From assembly GCA_963968595.1 (NCBI GenBank), contig CAXAHJ010000004.1, positions 27,304 through 91,303 on the forward strand: 64,000 nucleotides of DNA, read 5' to 3'. This DNA comes from GCA-2730975 sp937893275 (GTDB lineage Bacteria > Verrucomicrobiota > Verrucomicrobiia > Opitutales > Seribacteraceae). A model generated the notes under the pieces. That model saw only the letters and a program-made list of their open reading frames with translations. It had not been told where the DNA came from and ran no database searches. Both the position numbers and the translations under genes were made by a program. Of this stretch, positions 1 through 8,151 are shown piece by piece. Within the stretch, counting starts at the first letter, position 1. Every line of letters starts with the position of its first letter.

Positions 1-828
1 AGCGGGTTTGCCCTTCCCGCTCAAACCCTCAGGCAGAAGATTTACACCTGATCGAGATGACAGTGAATGAGAATACTCGGGGCCAAACCCCGATTTATCC
101 CATAAGCGGGTACGTACGCCGCGATCGTCTCCCGGTGCTTGGTAAAGCCAGTCATCGTCGCCATCACCATCGAGGTCGGCGAAGTGAAGCCCTCTTGAAC
201 GGGGCGAATCATCACGATATAGAGTTGGTTGTCCGTCGGACTCTCTTCCTTTAATGCGGAAAACTTCCAAACCTTTTTTCACATGCGCCAAGAGTTCGGG
301 GGAACCATCGCCATCGAGATCTCTTATGGCCAAGGCTCCGGACCCCGAACGGAGAACACCGGCATCGATCTCAACCGGGATGCTCCAAGAATCGTCCTTC
401 TCTCTAAAACGGATGAATACGCCATCCTCCGCACCACCGTACGCAAGGTCTACCTTTCCGTTGGCATCCAGATCACCCGTCGCCAATGAAGTGACCTCGA
501 CGTCGATCGACAAATTCTCTCTCTGGTATGGAGCGTCCTCCAACACAGGTTCCCATCGATCGAAACGAGTCGAGCGGACGTTCTTCACTTTTTGACCGGG
601 TTTTCTGCGATAAAGGATCTCTATTCGCGAACGCTCACGATTTACGAGGACGAGGTCGGCAAGATCGTCGCCGTTTACGTCAGAAGAATGAAGGGCGCGT
701 GCATTCCAGTCGATTTTAACCACCTCCGGCCCGATAAACCGAAAGGCGGTTGCGTTACGATCCTTCTTCGCAAGAAGCGCGAACCCAGCCAAAAGGAAGA
801 TGATCGGTGTGAGAGAAACCTTTGGCAT
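1..828 (-). CDS. FG-GAP/VCBS-type exported repeat protein (3' end outside window)
   Basis: I translated this by hand; the frame stays open from the ATG at 828 to the left edge, giving 276 residues without a stop. The N-terminus (MPKVSLTPIIFLLAGFALLA) looks like a signal peptide or membrane anchor. Four acidic loops of the FG-GAP/VCBS kind follow: DVNGDDLADL, DLDANGKVDL, DLDGDGSPEL and DLDGDGDDDW, at roughly residues 50, 124, 174 and 222. Such loops bind Ca2+ in integrin-like propellers, so an extracytoplasmic beta-propeller is the likely fold; the ligand is unknown. The start lies 2 bases after the stop of the preceding exported protein, so the two are probably co-transcribed. How much is missing on the left cannot be told. 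Confidence 0.75.
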   Translation of the reverse strand, partial: MPKVSLTPIIFLLAGFALLAKKDRNATAFRFIGPEVVKIDWNARALHSSDVNGDDLADLVLVNRERSRIEILYRRKPGQKVKNVRSTRFDRWEPVLEDAPYQRENLSIDVEVTSLATGDLDANGKVDLAYGGAEDGVFIRFREKDDSWSIPVEIDAGVLRSGSGALAIRDLDGDGSPELLAHVKKGLEVFRIKGRESDGQPTLYRDDSPRSRGLHFADLDGDGDDDWLYQAPGDDRGVRTRLWDKSGFGPEYSHSLSSRSGVNLLPEGLSGKGKPA

Positions 829-830
829 CT

Positions 831-2597
831 TCAGTCTCCCTTGGGGAATAGCTTGGCCTTGGACACGATTCCTCGTTTGGATTCACGAGTCCATGAAAGC
901 ATAAAATAGGGAAGGCTGGGGAAATCCTTGTCAAAAAAGTTCTCGTCTTTGTTGGTAATTCCCAACTCCAATTTAAACTCACTATCTTCCAGAGCCATTC
1001 CGAGGAGTGGAAAGAGAAAATTCGACAAATTTTCCAAATCTACGTAATCCCATTGCTTCACGCCCTTCGGGGCTTCCCGAATAACGGCAGCTACGAAAGG
1101 CTCCTTCCAGAGGCTTTTGCGAGATTTGTTCAAACGACTTATCACGCGCAAAATACGAGATCGATCGCCAAGATTGACCAACAACCACTTGGGAGTGACG
1201 GCATAGGAAAGGTCAATCCCAGCACCTTCTGCACCTCTCATGGATCTTACCGTAATCCCCTTGTGCACCCGATCTTGAAACAATTCGCCTCCGGGAGCAA
1301 TCGAACCCAACATTGTGCGGAGAGATCGATCAAAAACTTCGGAATCTCGAAGGGACACAGCGTAAAACTCGCTCATCGGCAAGTCGTCCGGATCGTCCAA
1401 CTCCTCGAGCCCCAAGGGCTTAAGGTCTGAAAAAGTAACGAGTTCTTCGCCAAAGGCACCAAGAATATCCTTGCGGACGTTTACGCCCGCCTTGGTTTCG
1501 AATGCCTGAATCTGGGTATTGACCATAAGGTGAAGAGCCGGACTAACCTTACGCAAGATTTCCTCCATAATAGGCCAAACCGCTCCAAGGTCATAGCGGG
1601 CTACAGTGGCTGTTGCTACTCCGGAGGGCACGAAAGAAACCAGGGGAGCATCTCCATCGGGCAAACGCATCAACTTAAGTAAACCTTCACGCTTACCCAT
1701 GAAAACAGCCGAAGCGATTTCCATTCCACCCTTATCGAAGTCCATTTTAAGGCCAATGCATTCAGTACCTCCCAAGCCAAGGGCATCGATGATGCCTTTG
1801 GTCGTAACGCCGAACGGGTTTTCGGGAACTTGCATGTCTTCGGACTTTCCGACAAAATCGAGTAGGTCGCTAAGACCCCGTAAATTGAGGAAGAGTCGAA
1901 CGTCACCTTCTCCGATTTCCTCAAACACCTCGCGATAATCGGGATTCTCCACGATTCCCCCGGAAGGCTCGTCTGCGAGGCTTTCAACCAAGTTCTCAAT
2001 CGCAGCACGACCACCACCAAAACCGAAAACCCCATCAACAACGAAAAGCCCCATGCGCTTTTCTTCCTCTTCCGCTTTCTTGGAATCCCATAAGTAGAAT
2101 ACGGTCTCATCGGCAATTTCTTCCTTCTCGACAAGCATATGCCCTCCCGAATCCTTTACTTCTTTCTCAAGCCATTGCATAAGTTCGTTCAAGTCCTCGG
2201 AGGTCATTTCGGTCTCAGCTAGAAGTACAACTTCGGGCAAGCCATGCTCGCCATCATCGTCGACCTCCAACATGTTCTCGACACCTCCAAACGCGAATGC
2301 CACTTGGCCTGAAAACTGTTCGCCAAACTCCATCATCCTCTCGAACAACTCCTTGGATGGGCCGTTCTCAGGATTCTCGGGAAAAACCTTTGGCAATTGC
2401 TCACGAAGTTGCTTTATTCCGGAATGCTCCCAAATTTTGCCGAAGGGGCCTTCCTTGAGATCCGTTTGAAGTTTGTCTAAATCGTCAACTTCCATGGTCA
2501 CCCAAGCATTATCCGGCAGATATTCGGCAAGCCTGACCTTTGCAAAAAGAAGAGATGGAATGATTAAGAAAAGAAAAGAAATTGGGAATTTTTTCAT
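831..2597 (-). CDS. Exported protein of unknown function, 588 aa, DUF3352-like
   Basis: The start is the ATG at 2597, because it gives a clean signal peptide (MKKFPISFLFLIIPSLLFA); the frame is open for 29 codons further upstream, inside the protease gene's end. The mature part is mixed alpha/beta with no membrane segment. It opens with a line about the protein not burdening 'VTMEVDDLDKL', a pattern I associate with DUF3352-like exported proteins in Planctomycetes and Verrucomicrobia, but I cannot confirm the family. No catalytic motif is visible. It sits 19 bases behind a secreted trypsin-like protease and 2 bases ahead of an FG-GAP protein, so it probably belongs to an envelope-located gene set. 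Function unknown. Confidence 0.75.
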   Translation of the reverse strand: MKKFPISFLFLIIPSLLFAKVRLAEYLPDNAWVTMEVDDLDKLQTDLKEGPFGKIWEHSGIKQLREQLPKVFPENPENGPSKELFERMMEFGEQFSGQVAFAFGGVENMLEVDDDGEHGLPEVVLLAETEMTSEDLNELMQWLEKEVKDSGGHMLVEKEEIADETVFYLWDSKKAEEEEKRMGLFVVDGVFGFGGGRAAIENLVESLADEPSGGIVENPDYREVFEEIGEGDVRLFLNLRGLSDLLDFVGKSEDMQVPENPFGVTTKGIIDALGLGGTECIGLKMDFDKGGMEIASAVFMGKREGLLKLMRLPDGDAPLVSFVPSGVATATVARYDLGAVWPIMEEILRKVSPALHLMVNTQIQAFETKAGVNVRKDILGAFGEELVTFSDLKPLGLEELDDPDDLPMSEFYAVSLRDSEVFDRSLRTMLGSIAPGGELFQDRVHKGITVRSMRGAEGAGIDLSYAVTPKWLLVNLGDRSRILRVISRLNKSRKSLWKEPFVAAVIREAPKGVKQWDYVDLENLSNFLFPLLGMALEDSEFKLELGITNKDENFFDKDFPSLPYFMLSWTRESKRGIVSKAKLFPKGD

Positions 2598-2616
2598 ATT
2601 CAGAAAGTGATAAGTA

Positions 2617-3543
2617 TTAACGAGGAGGAGAATTGTAACGGAACCCTGCGTTGGGATTGCGTGGATCGAAAGCAAAAGCGTCACGGTTCTGAAGAAAAGT
2701 CTTCAAACTGCGTACGGGAATAGCGAAGCCTAGACCCTCCGCACCTGTAGACACAATTTTCAAATTGTTTACGCCGACCACTTCGCCACGGTAATTAAAT
2801 AAGGGACCGCCCGAGTTGCCGGGGTTTATCTCAGCTGTAGTCTGAACGTGTAGACGCGATTGGATGATGCGGTTTCGCAGACTGACGATCCCCTCGGAAA
2901 CACTTCTTTCGAGGCCTAGAGGATTACCGATTGCGAAGACGCGGTCGCCTTGACGCAGTTCCTCGGAACGTCCAAGTGGCACGGTGGGAAACGTCTTCCC
3001 TGTAGCTCCCTCGATCTTGAGCAACGCCAAGTCGACGTTGCCCCCTGCGGCAACGATGCGAACGTTGTCGTAGTTGTCTTTGATCAGCTCGGTATCGGTA
3101 TGCCGAAAGATAGTTACGGAAATTTTGCGTTCTCCGGCGATGACGTGATCGTTGGTGATCAAGTAACCTTCGGGATGAATCAAGAATCCCGATCCCAACC
3201 CAACCGGGGTACGTACCATTACGACGGACTCTCCGAGACGAGCTACCAGTTCCCTCAACGGTCGCTCTCTAGAGTTAACGGATTCATTGAAGAGAGACGC
3301 ACCAAACGCGTTGGAAGCCCCCCCGACCTCACTAGGTTGCTTATCTATCGACGCGATTTCGGAACGGGGCACCGTCAATACTGTAAAACCGAGATCCAAC
3401 ACAAGGTGATCCGGGCTTTCCTTAAGCAACTGACCACTAACCAAGGAGCCCGACTTCAAGCTCAACTTAGTTTCATCTAAAGCAAGAAGGCAAAAGCAGG
3501 GCCAAGCCAATATTATGAAAAATGAAATAAAACGAGGATACAT
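2617..3543 (-). CDS. Secreted trypsin-like serine protease, HtrA-type without PDZ
   Basis: A signal peptide (residues 1-21) is followed by a short beta-rich segment (about 28-66) and then a chymotrypsin-fold S1C protease domain (about 95-295). The catalytic triad is visible: His133 in ITNDHVI, Asp171 in NVDLALLK and Ser244 in PGNSGGPL. Unlike DegP/DegS there is no PDZ domain after the protease domain; the protein ends about 15 residues past it at 308 aa. The pre-protease segment (SGSLVSGQLL, then TVPRSEIASID) resembles an SH3-like beta module. It should act in the periplasm or outside the cell. It leads the run of exported-protein genes that continues to the left edge; its substrate is not evident. 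Confidence 0.85.
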   Translation of the reverse strand: MYPRFISFFIILAWPCFCLLALDETKLSLKSGSLVSGQLLKESPDHLVLDLGFTVLTVPRSEIASIDKQPSEVGGASNAFGASLFNESVNSRERPLRELVARLGESVVMVRTPVGLGSGFLIHPEGYLITNDHVIAGERKISVTIFRHTDTELIKDNYDNVRIVAAGGNVDLALLKIEGATGKTFPTVPLGRSEELRQGDRVFAIGNPLGLERSVSEGIVSLRNRIIQSRLHVQTTAEINPGNSGGPLFNYRGEVVGVNNLKIVSTGAEGLGFAIPVRSLKTFLQNRDAFAFDPRNPNAGFRYNSPPR

Positions 3544-3601
3544 CCGACAATGCTAAGATGCGCTCGCCAAGAGTAGCGAGGACAAAAAGGCAAGCAATCG
3601 T

Positions 3602-4867
3602 TCAGAACTTGGGATAAAAGAAACTGACTTGAGAACAGTTCCCCATGTTCGCACCATGAAGGGCTTGTGGTTTGGCTCCGCCCCCCTCCGTATCCAAAAT
3701 CATTAACCCCTTGGAACCACTTTTGGATCGCGAAGTGAAAACTATATGGCGACCGTCATTCAACCAGCAAGGTTGCATCCCATCATTGGATCCGGAAGTC
3801 AAAATTTCACTCTTTCTCACTTGACCGTCAAACAGAGCGACCTGAAACCCTCCACTCACTGCAGCGGTAAAGGCAATCTTACCAGAGTCACGAGGATTCC
3901 AAGAAGCCTCCGTGCAATGTGAGCTTAGGTTCGTGGGAATTCGAGACAAGGCACCCGTGCTCAGAGACACTCCGTAGAGTTGCGGTTTCCCACGGGCATC
4001 GGACGTAACAATCAAGCGTTTGCCATCCGGAGACCAACATGGTCCGGACTCATTGCTTCTATTTTTGGTTACACGTTTGGGCCGGGCGGTGGGACCGGAG
4101 GCTACCCAAAGTTCGGGATTTCCCGTAACTGAAAGAATAAATGCAACTTGACCGGTTATGGGGTTTTGAGCAGCACGAAGGTTGTTGCCCTTGTATTTCG
4201 CCACAGTGGTTATTCTACCGTCAGGCAAATTCAGCAAAAACACATTATTGAAGGTGTGCCGGTTGCTGGTGAAGAAAATTCCGCTACCATCCTTGCTCCA
4301 ACTGGCATTATAGGTAAGTTTCTTGAAATTCGTTTTGGCCAGAGCTGGACGAAGAAGAACATTGCCCACATATATTTCCTTGCTGCCGGAATGATCGGAA
4401 ATAAAAGAGAATTTCCCAGAGAAAAATCCGGGGATTTTCAAGGTTTGGGAGACTCCCCCATCACAAGCGCGTAACATCGCAGCTTGTTGATCGACTCCAG
4501 AATAGGCCTGTGTAAAAACTGTCCTACGAGGCTTCCCCGATGATATGCGAAGAGATACTTGAGTCGGACCGGTGGCCTTAAATTCAAAGGAGTGGTGACC
4601 TTGCGTGCTCGCAACCATTTTATAGCCACCATGCAACCTGAAGGCAGCACGGGCAATTTTTGCTAGTCCCGGTGCAGTGTTACCGAAATCTACAAATAAT
4701 TGTTTACGAGCTAAAGCCGTTTCAATCGGAGGCAACTCAATCACGGCACCTCCGCGACCTGAGGGAGATTGTCCCTCCACCGGGGGTACAGCACTGACAA
4801 CTGCAATAATTAAACCAACTACCCAAAACAATTTACCGAAAAAACCAAATTTCATAACTATGCTCAT
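3602..4867 (-). CDS. Exported TolB-like PD40 beta-propeller protein
   Basis: The product starts with a signal peptide (about residues 1-34). Its C-terminal two-thirds carry at least four PD40/TolB-propeller blades with the hallmark W-S-x-D-G motif: WSKDGSGIFF, WSPDGKRLIV, WNPRDSGKIA and WLNDGRHIVF. The N-terminal 120 residues form a separate domain, as in TolB. In E. coli TolB is a periplasmic part of Tol-Pal, but no tolA, tolQ, tolR or pal gene lies nearby, so this may be a TolB-like paralogue rather than TolB itself. The ATG at 4867 has GGA about 5 bases upstream; an in-frame ATG at 4855 and a TTG at 4876 are alternatives. It is separated by 58 bases from the protease gene downstream on the same strand. 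Confidence 0.8.
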   Translation of the reverse strand: MSIVMKFGFFGKLFWVVGLIIAVVSAVPPVEGQSPSGRGGAVIELPPIETALARKQLFVDFGNTAPGLAKIARAAFRLHGGYKMVASTQGHHSFEFKATGPTQVSLRISSGKPRRTVFTQAYSGVDQQAAMLRACDGGVSQTLKIPGFFSGKFSFISDHSGSKEIYVGNVLLRPALAKTNFKKLTYNASWSKDGSGIFFTSNRHTFNNVFLLNLPDGRITTVAKYKGNNLRAAQNPITGQVAFILSVTGNPELWVASGPTARPKRVTKNRSNESGPCWSPDGKRLIVTSDARGKPQLYGVSLSTGALSRIPTNLSSHCTEASWNPRDSGKIAFTAAVSGGFQVALFDGQVRKSEILTSGSNDGMQPCWLNDGRHIVFTSRSKSGSKGLMILDTEGGGAKPQALHGANMGNCSQVSFFYPKF

Positions 4868-5008
4868 TCTGTCCAAACACCCGAAGCCGCAAGATTAAAA
4901 CGACTTCACTTTGAATTTTGACCGGATTGGGGGGAAAACGCTCAATTTTCATGGGCGATTTCGTTTGCTCGTGCTTGATTTACTCACATGATCTGAAGCC
5001 TTTTCAGC

Positions 5009-6097
5009 ATGGACAAAGAAACACTTTTAAGCGCATTAGAGAAAGTCAAATTCCCAGGGTTCAGTAGGGATATCGTTTCCTTTGGTCTGGTTCGGGAGGC
5101 ATCTTGTGAAAATGGAGTAGCGGCCGTCACCTTGGAATTGACCTCAAGTGATTCCACCATTCCGGCACAGCTAAAAAAGGAAGCCGAAGAAGCTCTGAGC
5201 TCCATCGATGAAGTGAGCCAAGTTCAAGTGAATGTAGTAGTCAAGAAGGACCAAGGGTCGAGTTCGAACCAATCATCAAGCGCCAACGAGGGAGATGGAG
5301 TCTCAAACAGACCCTTGCCCGAAGTGAAATACATTGTGGCGATTGCAAGTGGCAAAGGAGGAGTGGGCAAGTCTACCGTAACAGTAAACTTGGCTTGTGC
5401 TTTCGAAAAACTTCTCCGCGAGAAAAACGAATCTTACAATGGAGTGGGTATAATGGACTGCGACGTGTATGGTCCTTCCGTCCCCCTGTTGATCGGCGCA
5501 TCCGAAAGGCCCGAAGTTATCGGCGACAACCTAATTCAGCCCGTTGAGAACTTCGGAGTGAAGGTTATCTCGATGGGGTTACTTGTCGACGAAGAGGCTC
5601 CCGTCGTGTGGCGAGGTCCCATGGTCATGAAGACTATCCAACAATTCGCGGGAAACGTTGCTTGGGGAAAACTGGACCTTATGCTGATCGACCTACCTCC
5701 GGGAACCGGCGATGCCCAACTGTCTCTTGCTCAAACTCTGCCTTTGAACGGCGCCGTCATCGTGACCACGCCACAAAAAGCTGCCGTGGACGTGGCCCGC
5801 AGAGGGGCTCGCATGTTTGAAAAGGTAAGCGTACCTTTGCTAGGAGTGGTAGAAAACATGAGCTTTCTGCTCGACGAGGAAACGGGGACCAAAAGATATC
5901 TCTTCGGAAAAGGTGGTGGACCTGCTACGGCGGAAGCTCTGAAAACCCCATTTCTTGGGGAGATTGCCTTGGACGAAAGGATTCGGTTAGGGGGAGACAA
6001 TGGTATTCCAGTTGTCGTGTCGAACGCAGATGGTCCCGCAGGAAAATCCATCCGGAACATCGCAGAAAAGCTTTGGGAAACTCTGACCGCAGACTAA
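5009..6097 (+). CDS. mrp: Mrp/NBP35-family P-loop ATPase (iron-sulfur carrier, ApbC-like)
   Basis: The protein has two parts. Residues 1-78 form a DUF59/MIP18-like domain. Residues about 108-360 form a deviant-Walker-A P-loop ATPase with IASGKGGVGKS (the first Lys is the MinD/Mrp signature lysine) and a Walker-B-like segment LDLMLIDLPPGTGDAQ. Mrp/ApbC proteins carry and transfer [4Fe-4S] clusters in the cytoplasm. The CxxC cluster ligands common in ApbC near the C-terminus are not present, so cluster binding here is uncertain. A Ser/Asn-rich linker joins the domains (about 84-105). It is a single gene; the neighbour on the left is on the opposite strand and rpmG follows convergently. Confidence 0.9.
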   Translation: MDKETLLSALEKVKFPGFSRDIVSFGLVREASCENGVAAVTLELTSSDSTIPAQLKKEAEEALSSIDEVSQVQVNVVVKKDQGSSSNQSSSANEGDGVSNRPLPEVKYIVAIASGKGGVGKSTVTVNLACAFEKLLREKNESYNGVGIMDCDVYGPSVPLLIGASERPEVIGDNLIQPVENFGVKVISMGLLVDEEAPVVWRGPMVMKTIQQFAGNVAWGKLDLMLIDLPPGTGDAQLSLAQTLPLNGAVIVTTPQKAAVDVARRGARMFEKVSVPLLGVVENMSFLLDEETGTKRYLFGKGGGPATAEALKTPFLGEIALDERIRLGGDNGIPVVVSNADGPAGKSIRNIAEKLWETLTAD

Positions 6098-6183
6098 GCA
6101 AACGACCAGTCGAAAGGCGACGAAAGGGGCTTACTCTCTGTGAATTCTCGGCAAAAACACGCCGGAACCCGGAAATAAGAATT

Positions 6184-6354
6184 TTAGCTTTTAATTTCCT
6201 TATGCAAAGTATGCCTGCGCAGATGGCGATTATACTTTTTCTTCTCAATGGGCTCCTGCTGGAGCTTCTTATTGCGAGAAGAAACATATCGTGAAGGAGG
6301 CTTGCCCTCTTTGCGTGCCTCGGTGCATTCAAGTATAACGGTATCTCTAGCCAT
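6184..6354 (-). CDS. rpmG: 50S ribosomal protein L33
   Basis: This 56-codon gene was found by translating the minus strand of the gap after mrp. It begins MARDTVILECTEARKEGKPP and ends with the L33 signature KKYNRHLRRHTLHKEIKS. The length is typical of L33. It has one cysteine (Cys10) and no CxxC pair, so it is the zinc-free (C-minus) form. L33 sits near the E site of the large subunit. The gene stands alone, convergent with mrp, and there is no adjacent rpmB, secE or nusG. The start is the ATG at 6354; the Shine-Dalgarno match is poor. The plus-strand reading frame over the same bases is an antisense shadow. Confidence 0.92.
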   Translation of the reverse strand: MARDTVILECTEARKEGKPPSRYVSSRNKKLQQEPIEKKKYNRHLRRHTLHKEIKS

Positions 6355-6471
6355 GATTTGAGATAAGTTAGATCAACTTGATACTCACGGCAATGCAAAA
6401 GACGCAAAAGCTTAGTAGTTGCAAACCGACACATCCTCGCATACATTAAATAAACTAACCTTTTTAGAAAT

Positions 6472-7023
6472 ATGGAGATGAACCCCTCTAATTCAGCAGA
6501 TGTCTTGACCGCAGCCGAAACGGCTAGGCGTGACATGCAGCTTCGTCGTGACGATCAACCCGAAAACGAAGTGCCTGAAAACGCCATAGACAGCTCAATA
6601 AAAGTCACTCAAGTACCCAAACCGATTGAACTGACAGGTGAACTGGCTTCCCAGCTTGGCGACAACCCCAACCCGGGCATACCGCTCGAAACCGTCGACA
6701 ACATTGAGCAGTCGGGCTTGGATTCGACTAGAAACCCCGATTGGGAAACACTCGAGAAAAGCCAGCTTCCTCCCGAACCCGATTCCGGCGAGCTCCACAA
6801 AGACGAATACTGGGAAGAACGAAGCGAAGATCGAGAACTTCAAGACAAGGATTTACAGGAAGAAGCCATCCGCGAGGACAGCGAAAGTTTCGATCAATCC
6901 GCCCAAATCGCCGAAGATTTCAGCCGAGCCAATTCCAACGAAGTGCTCGACCCTTATTATCGCAGTGGTTCGCACCCATCTAGCCCCCCCTCAGCGGGAT
7001 CCAGTTTGGACTCCTTTGCCTAG
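6472..7023 (+). CDS. Acidic, low-complexity protein of unknown function, 183 aa
   Basis: I do not recognise this protein. It is strongly acidic and rich in Asp, Glu, Asn, Pro and Ser, with no signal peptide, membrane segment or cysteine, and looks mostly disordered. An Arg/Glu-rich stretch (about residues 105-140) could be helical, and the tail is Ser/Pro-rich. An ATG at 6478 is an alternative start. It stops 5 bases before the DUF971 gene, so the two are probably one transcript. Overlapping frames on both strands are also open here, which lowers confidence that this frame is the coding one; its tight spacing to the next gene favours it. Confidence 0.55.
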   Translation: MEMNPSNSADVLTAAETARRDMQLRRDDQPENEVPENAIDSSIKVTQVPKPIELTGELASQLGDNPNPGIPLETVDNIEQSGLDSTRNPDWETLEKSQLPPEPDSGELHKDEYWEERSEDRELQDKDLQEEAIREDSESFDQSAQIAEDFSRANSNEVLDPYYRSGSHPSSPPSAGSSLDSFA

Positions 7024-7028
7024 AGATC

Positions 7029-7349
7029 ATGGCCGTGCAACCGCCTCCCAGACGGATCGAATTGATTGGGAACGAGCTAGCCCTAGCATGGCCAGACGGC
7101 CGAGAGGATTTTTTACCGGCTCCCTTTCTTCGTACAAATTCTCCAAGTGCTGAAAATAAGGGAGAACCCGACTTGTTCGGCAGAATAAGTGGAGGCACAA
7201 CACCAAAAAATCCTGCAAGCGTTAGCCTTAAAGGTTTCGACTATGTCGGCAACTACGCCGCTAGATTGGTTTTTTCAGATGGTCACGACTCAGGTATTTT
7301 CTCTTGGGAATACTTGAGAGAGATTGCCGAAGAATTTAAAAAGCTTTAA
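7029..7349 (+). CDS. DUF971-family small protein
   Basis: The 106-residue product begins with PPRRIELIGNELALAWPDGR and ends with a GNYAARLVFSDGHDSGIFSWEYL segment split around residues 77-98. Both fit the DUF971 fold (the small N-terminal domain also found in gamma-butyrobetaine hydroxylases). In iron-sulfur contexts DUF971 proteins are often found near mrp, and mrp lies about 1 kb upstream on the same strand. That association is known for the family; a role in cluster handling here is inference. The Cys residues expected for metal binding are absent. It is convergent with lpxA, 7 bases apart. Confidence 0.75.
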   Translation: MAVQPPPRRIELIGNELALAWPDGREDFLPAPFLRTNSPSAENKGEPDLFGRISGGTTPKNPASVSLKGFDYVGNYAARLVFSDGHDSGIFSWEYLREIAEEFKKL

Positions 7350-7356
7350 ATAGCGA

Positions 7357-8133
7357 TCAGGCCAATCCGCGATCGCTCTGACGGGCGAAGCTGATGATTT
7401 CACCGGCGATGCTGCTATTCGCCAAATTTCCGTTTTCCAGCTCGGCAAGAGCTTGCTGACGATTCAATTCGCTCCGATAAAGAGCCTTGTATGTAGCACG
7501 TGCAGCCTCGATCTCTTCACTGGAAAACCCCGTACGCTCCATGCCCACTTTGTTGATCGATCGAACCTCGGCGGGGGCGCCATCGGCTAACATAAATGGC
7601 GGTACATCTTGAACCAGCTTGGCGCAAGCGGCCACCATGCTTTGACGACCCAGTCGACAAAATTGGTGAACGCCCGCATTCCAGCCGATATTCACGTGAT
7701 CCCCCACCACCACGTGACCACCAAGAGCCGAATGGCTGCTCATGACCAAGTGATCGCCGACTATGCAGTCATGGGCCACATGACTATAAGCGAGGAAAAC
7801 GTTGTCCGAGCCAATCTCCGTAGCATCCTCGGGGTTTGTAGCTACGTGGGCGGTGACGTATTCACGAAACACGTTTCGATCTCCCACCCTAAGCTTGGGC
7901 TGACCGCCCTGATACTTGAGGTCGTGCGTCATACCTCCGACGAGTGCGTAAGGATGAATATCGTTCTCTTTACCGAGAACGACGTCCCCCTCCACTGTAG
8001 CATGGTGACGAACCCGGCAACCATCTCCTATGGAAGCGTTGGAACCGATGTAGCAGAACGCTTCAATCACGACGTTCTCTCCCAATTCGGCACCCTTTTC
8101 TACGATTGCCTGTGAATGTATTTGAGTAGCCAC
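7357..8133 (-). CDS. lpxA: Acyl-ACP--UDP-N-acetylglucosamine O-acyltransferase
   Basis: LpxA carries out the first step of lipid A synthesis, moving a 3-hydroxyacyl chain from ACP to UDP-GlcNAc in the cytoplasm. The 258-residue protein has a left-handed beta-helix of hexapeptide repeats (about residues 5-180), followed by the helical C-terminal domain. AYSHVAHDC carries His118 and His121, matching E. coli His122 and catalytic His125. GVHQFC and QDVPPFMLADG are also family motifs. The length matches E. coli LpxA. It lies 18 bases downstream of the lpxC-fabZ fusion, so one transcript would supply three consecutive activities of lipid A and fatty acid synthesis. Confidence 0.95.
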   Translation of the reverse strand: MATQIHSQAIVEKGAELGENVVIEAFCYIGSNASIGDGCRVRHHATVEGDVVLGKENDIHPYALVGGMTHDLKYQGGQPKLRVGDRNVFREYVTAHVATNPEDATEIGSDNVFLAYSHVAHDCIVGDHLVMSSHSALGGHVVVGDHVNIGWNAGVHQFCRLGRQSMVAACAKLVQDVPPFMLADGAPAEVRSINKVGMERTGFSSEEIEAARATYKALYRSELNRQQALAELENGNLANSSIAGEIISFARQSDRGLA

Positions 8134-8151
8134 TTCAGAAACGGGAAAAGG

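Noticed and set aside
1..828. An apparent frameshift in the FG-GAP gene near position 190.
   Set aside because: A second, careful reverse-complement reading showed that I had skipped bases; the frame is continuous from 828 to the window edge.
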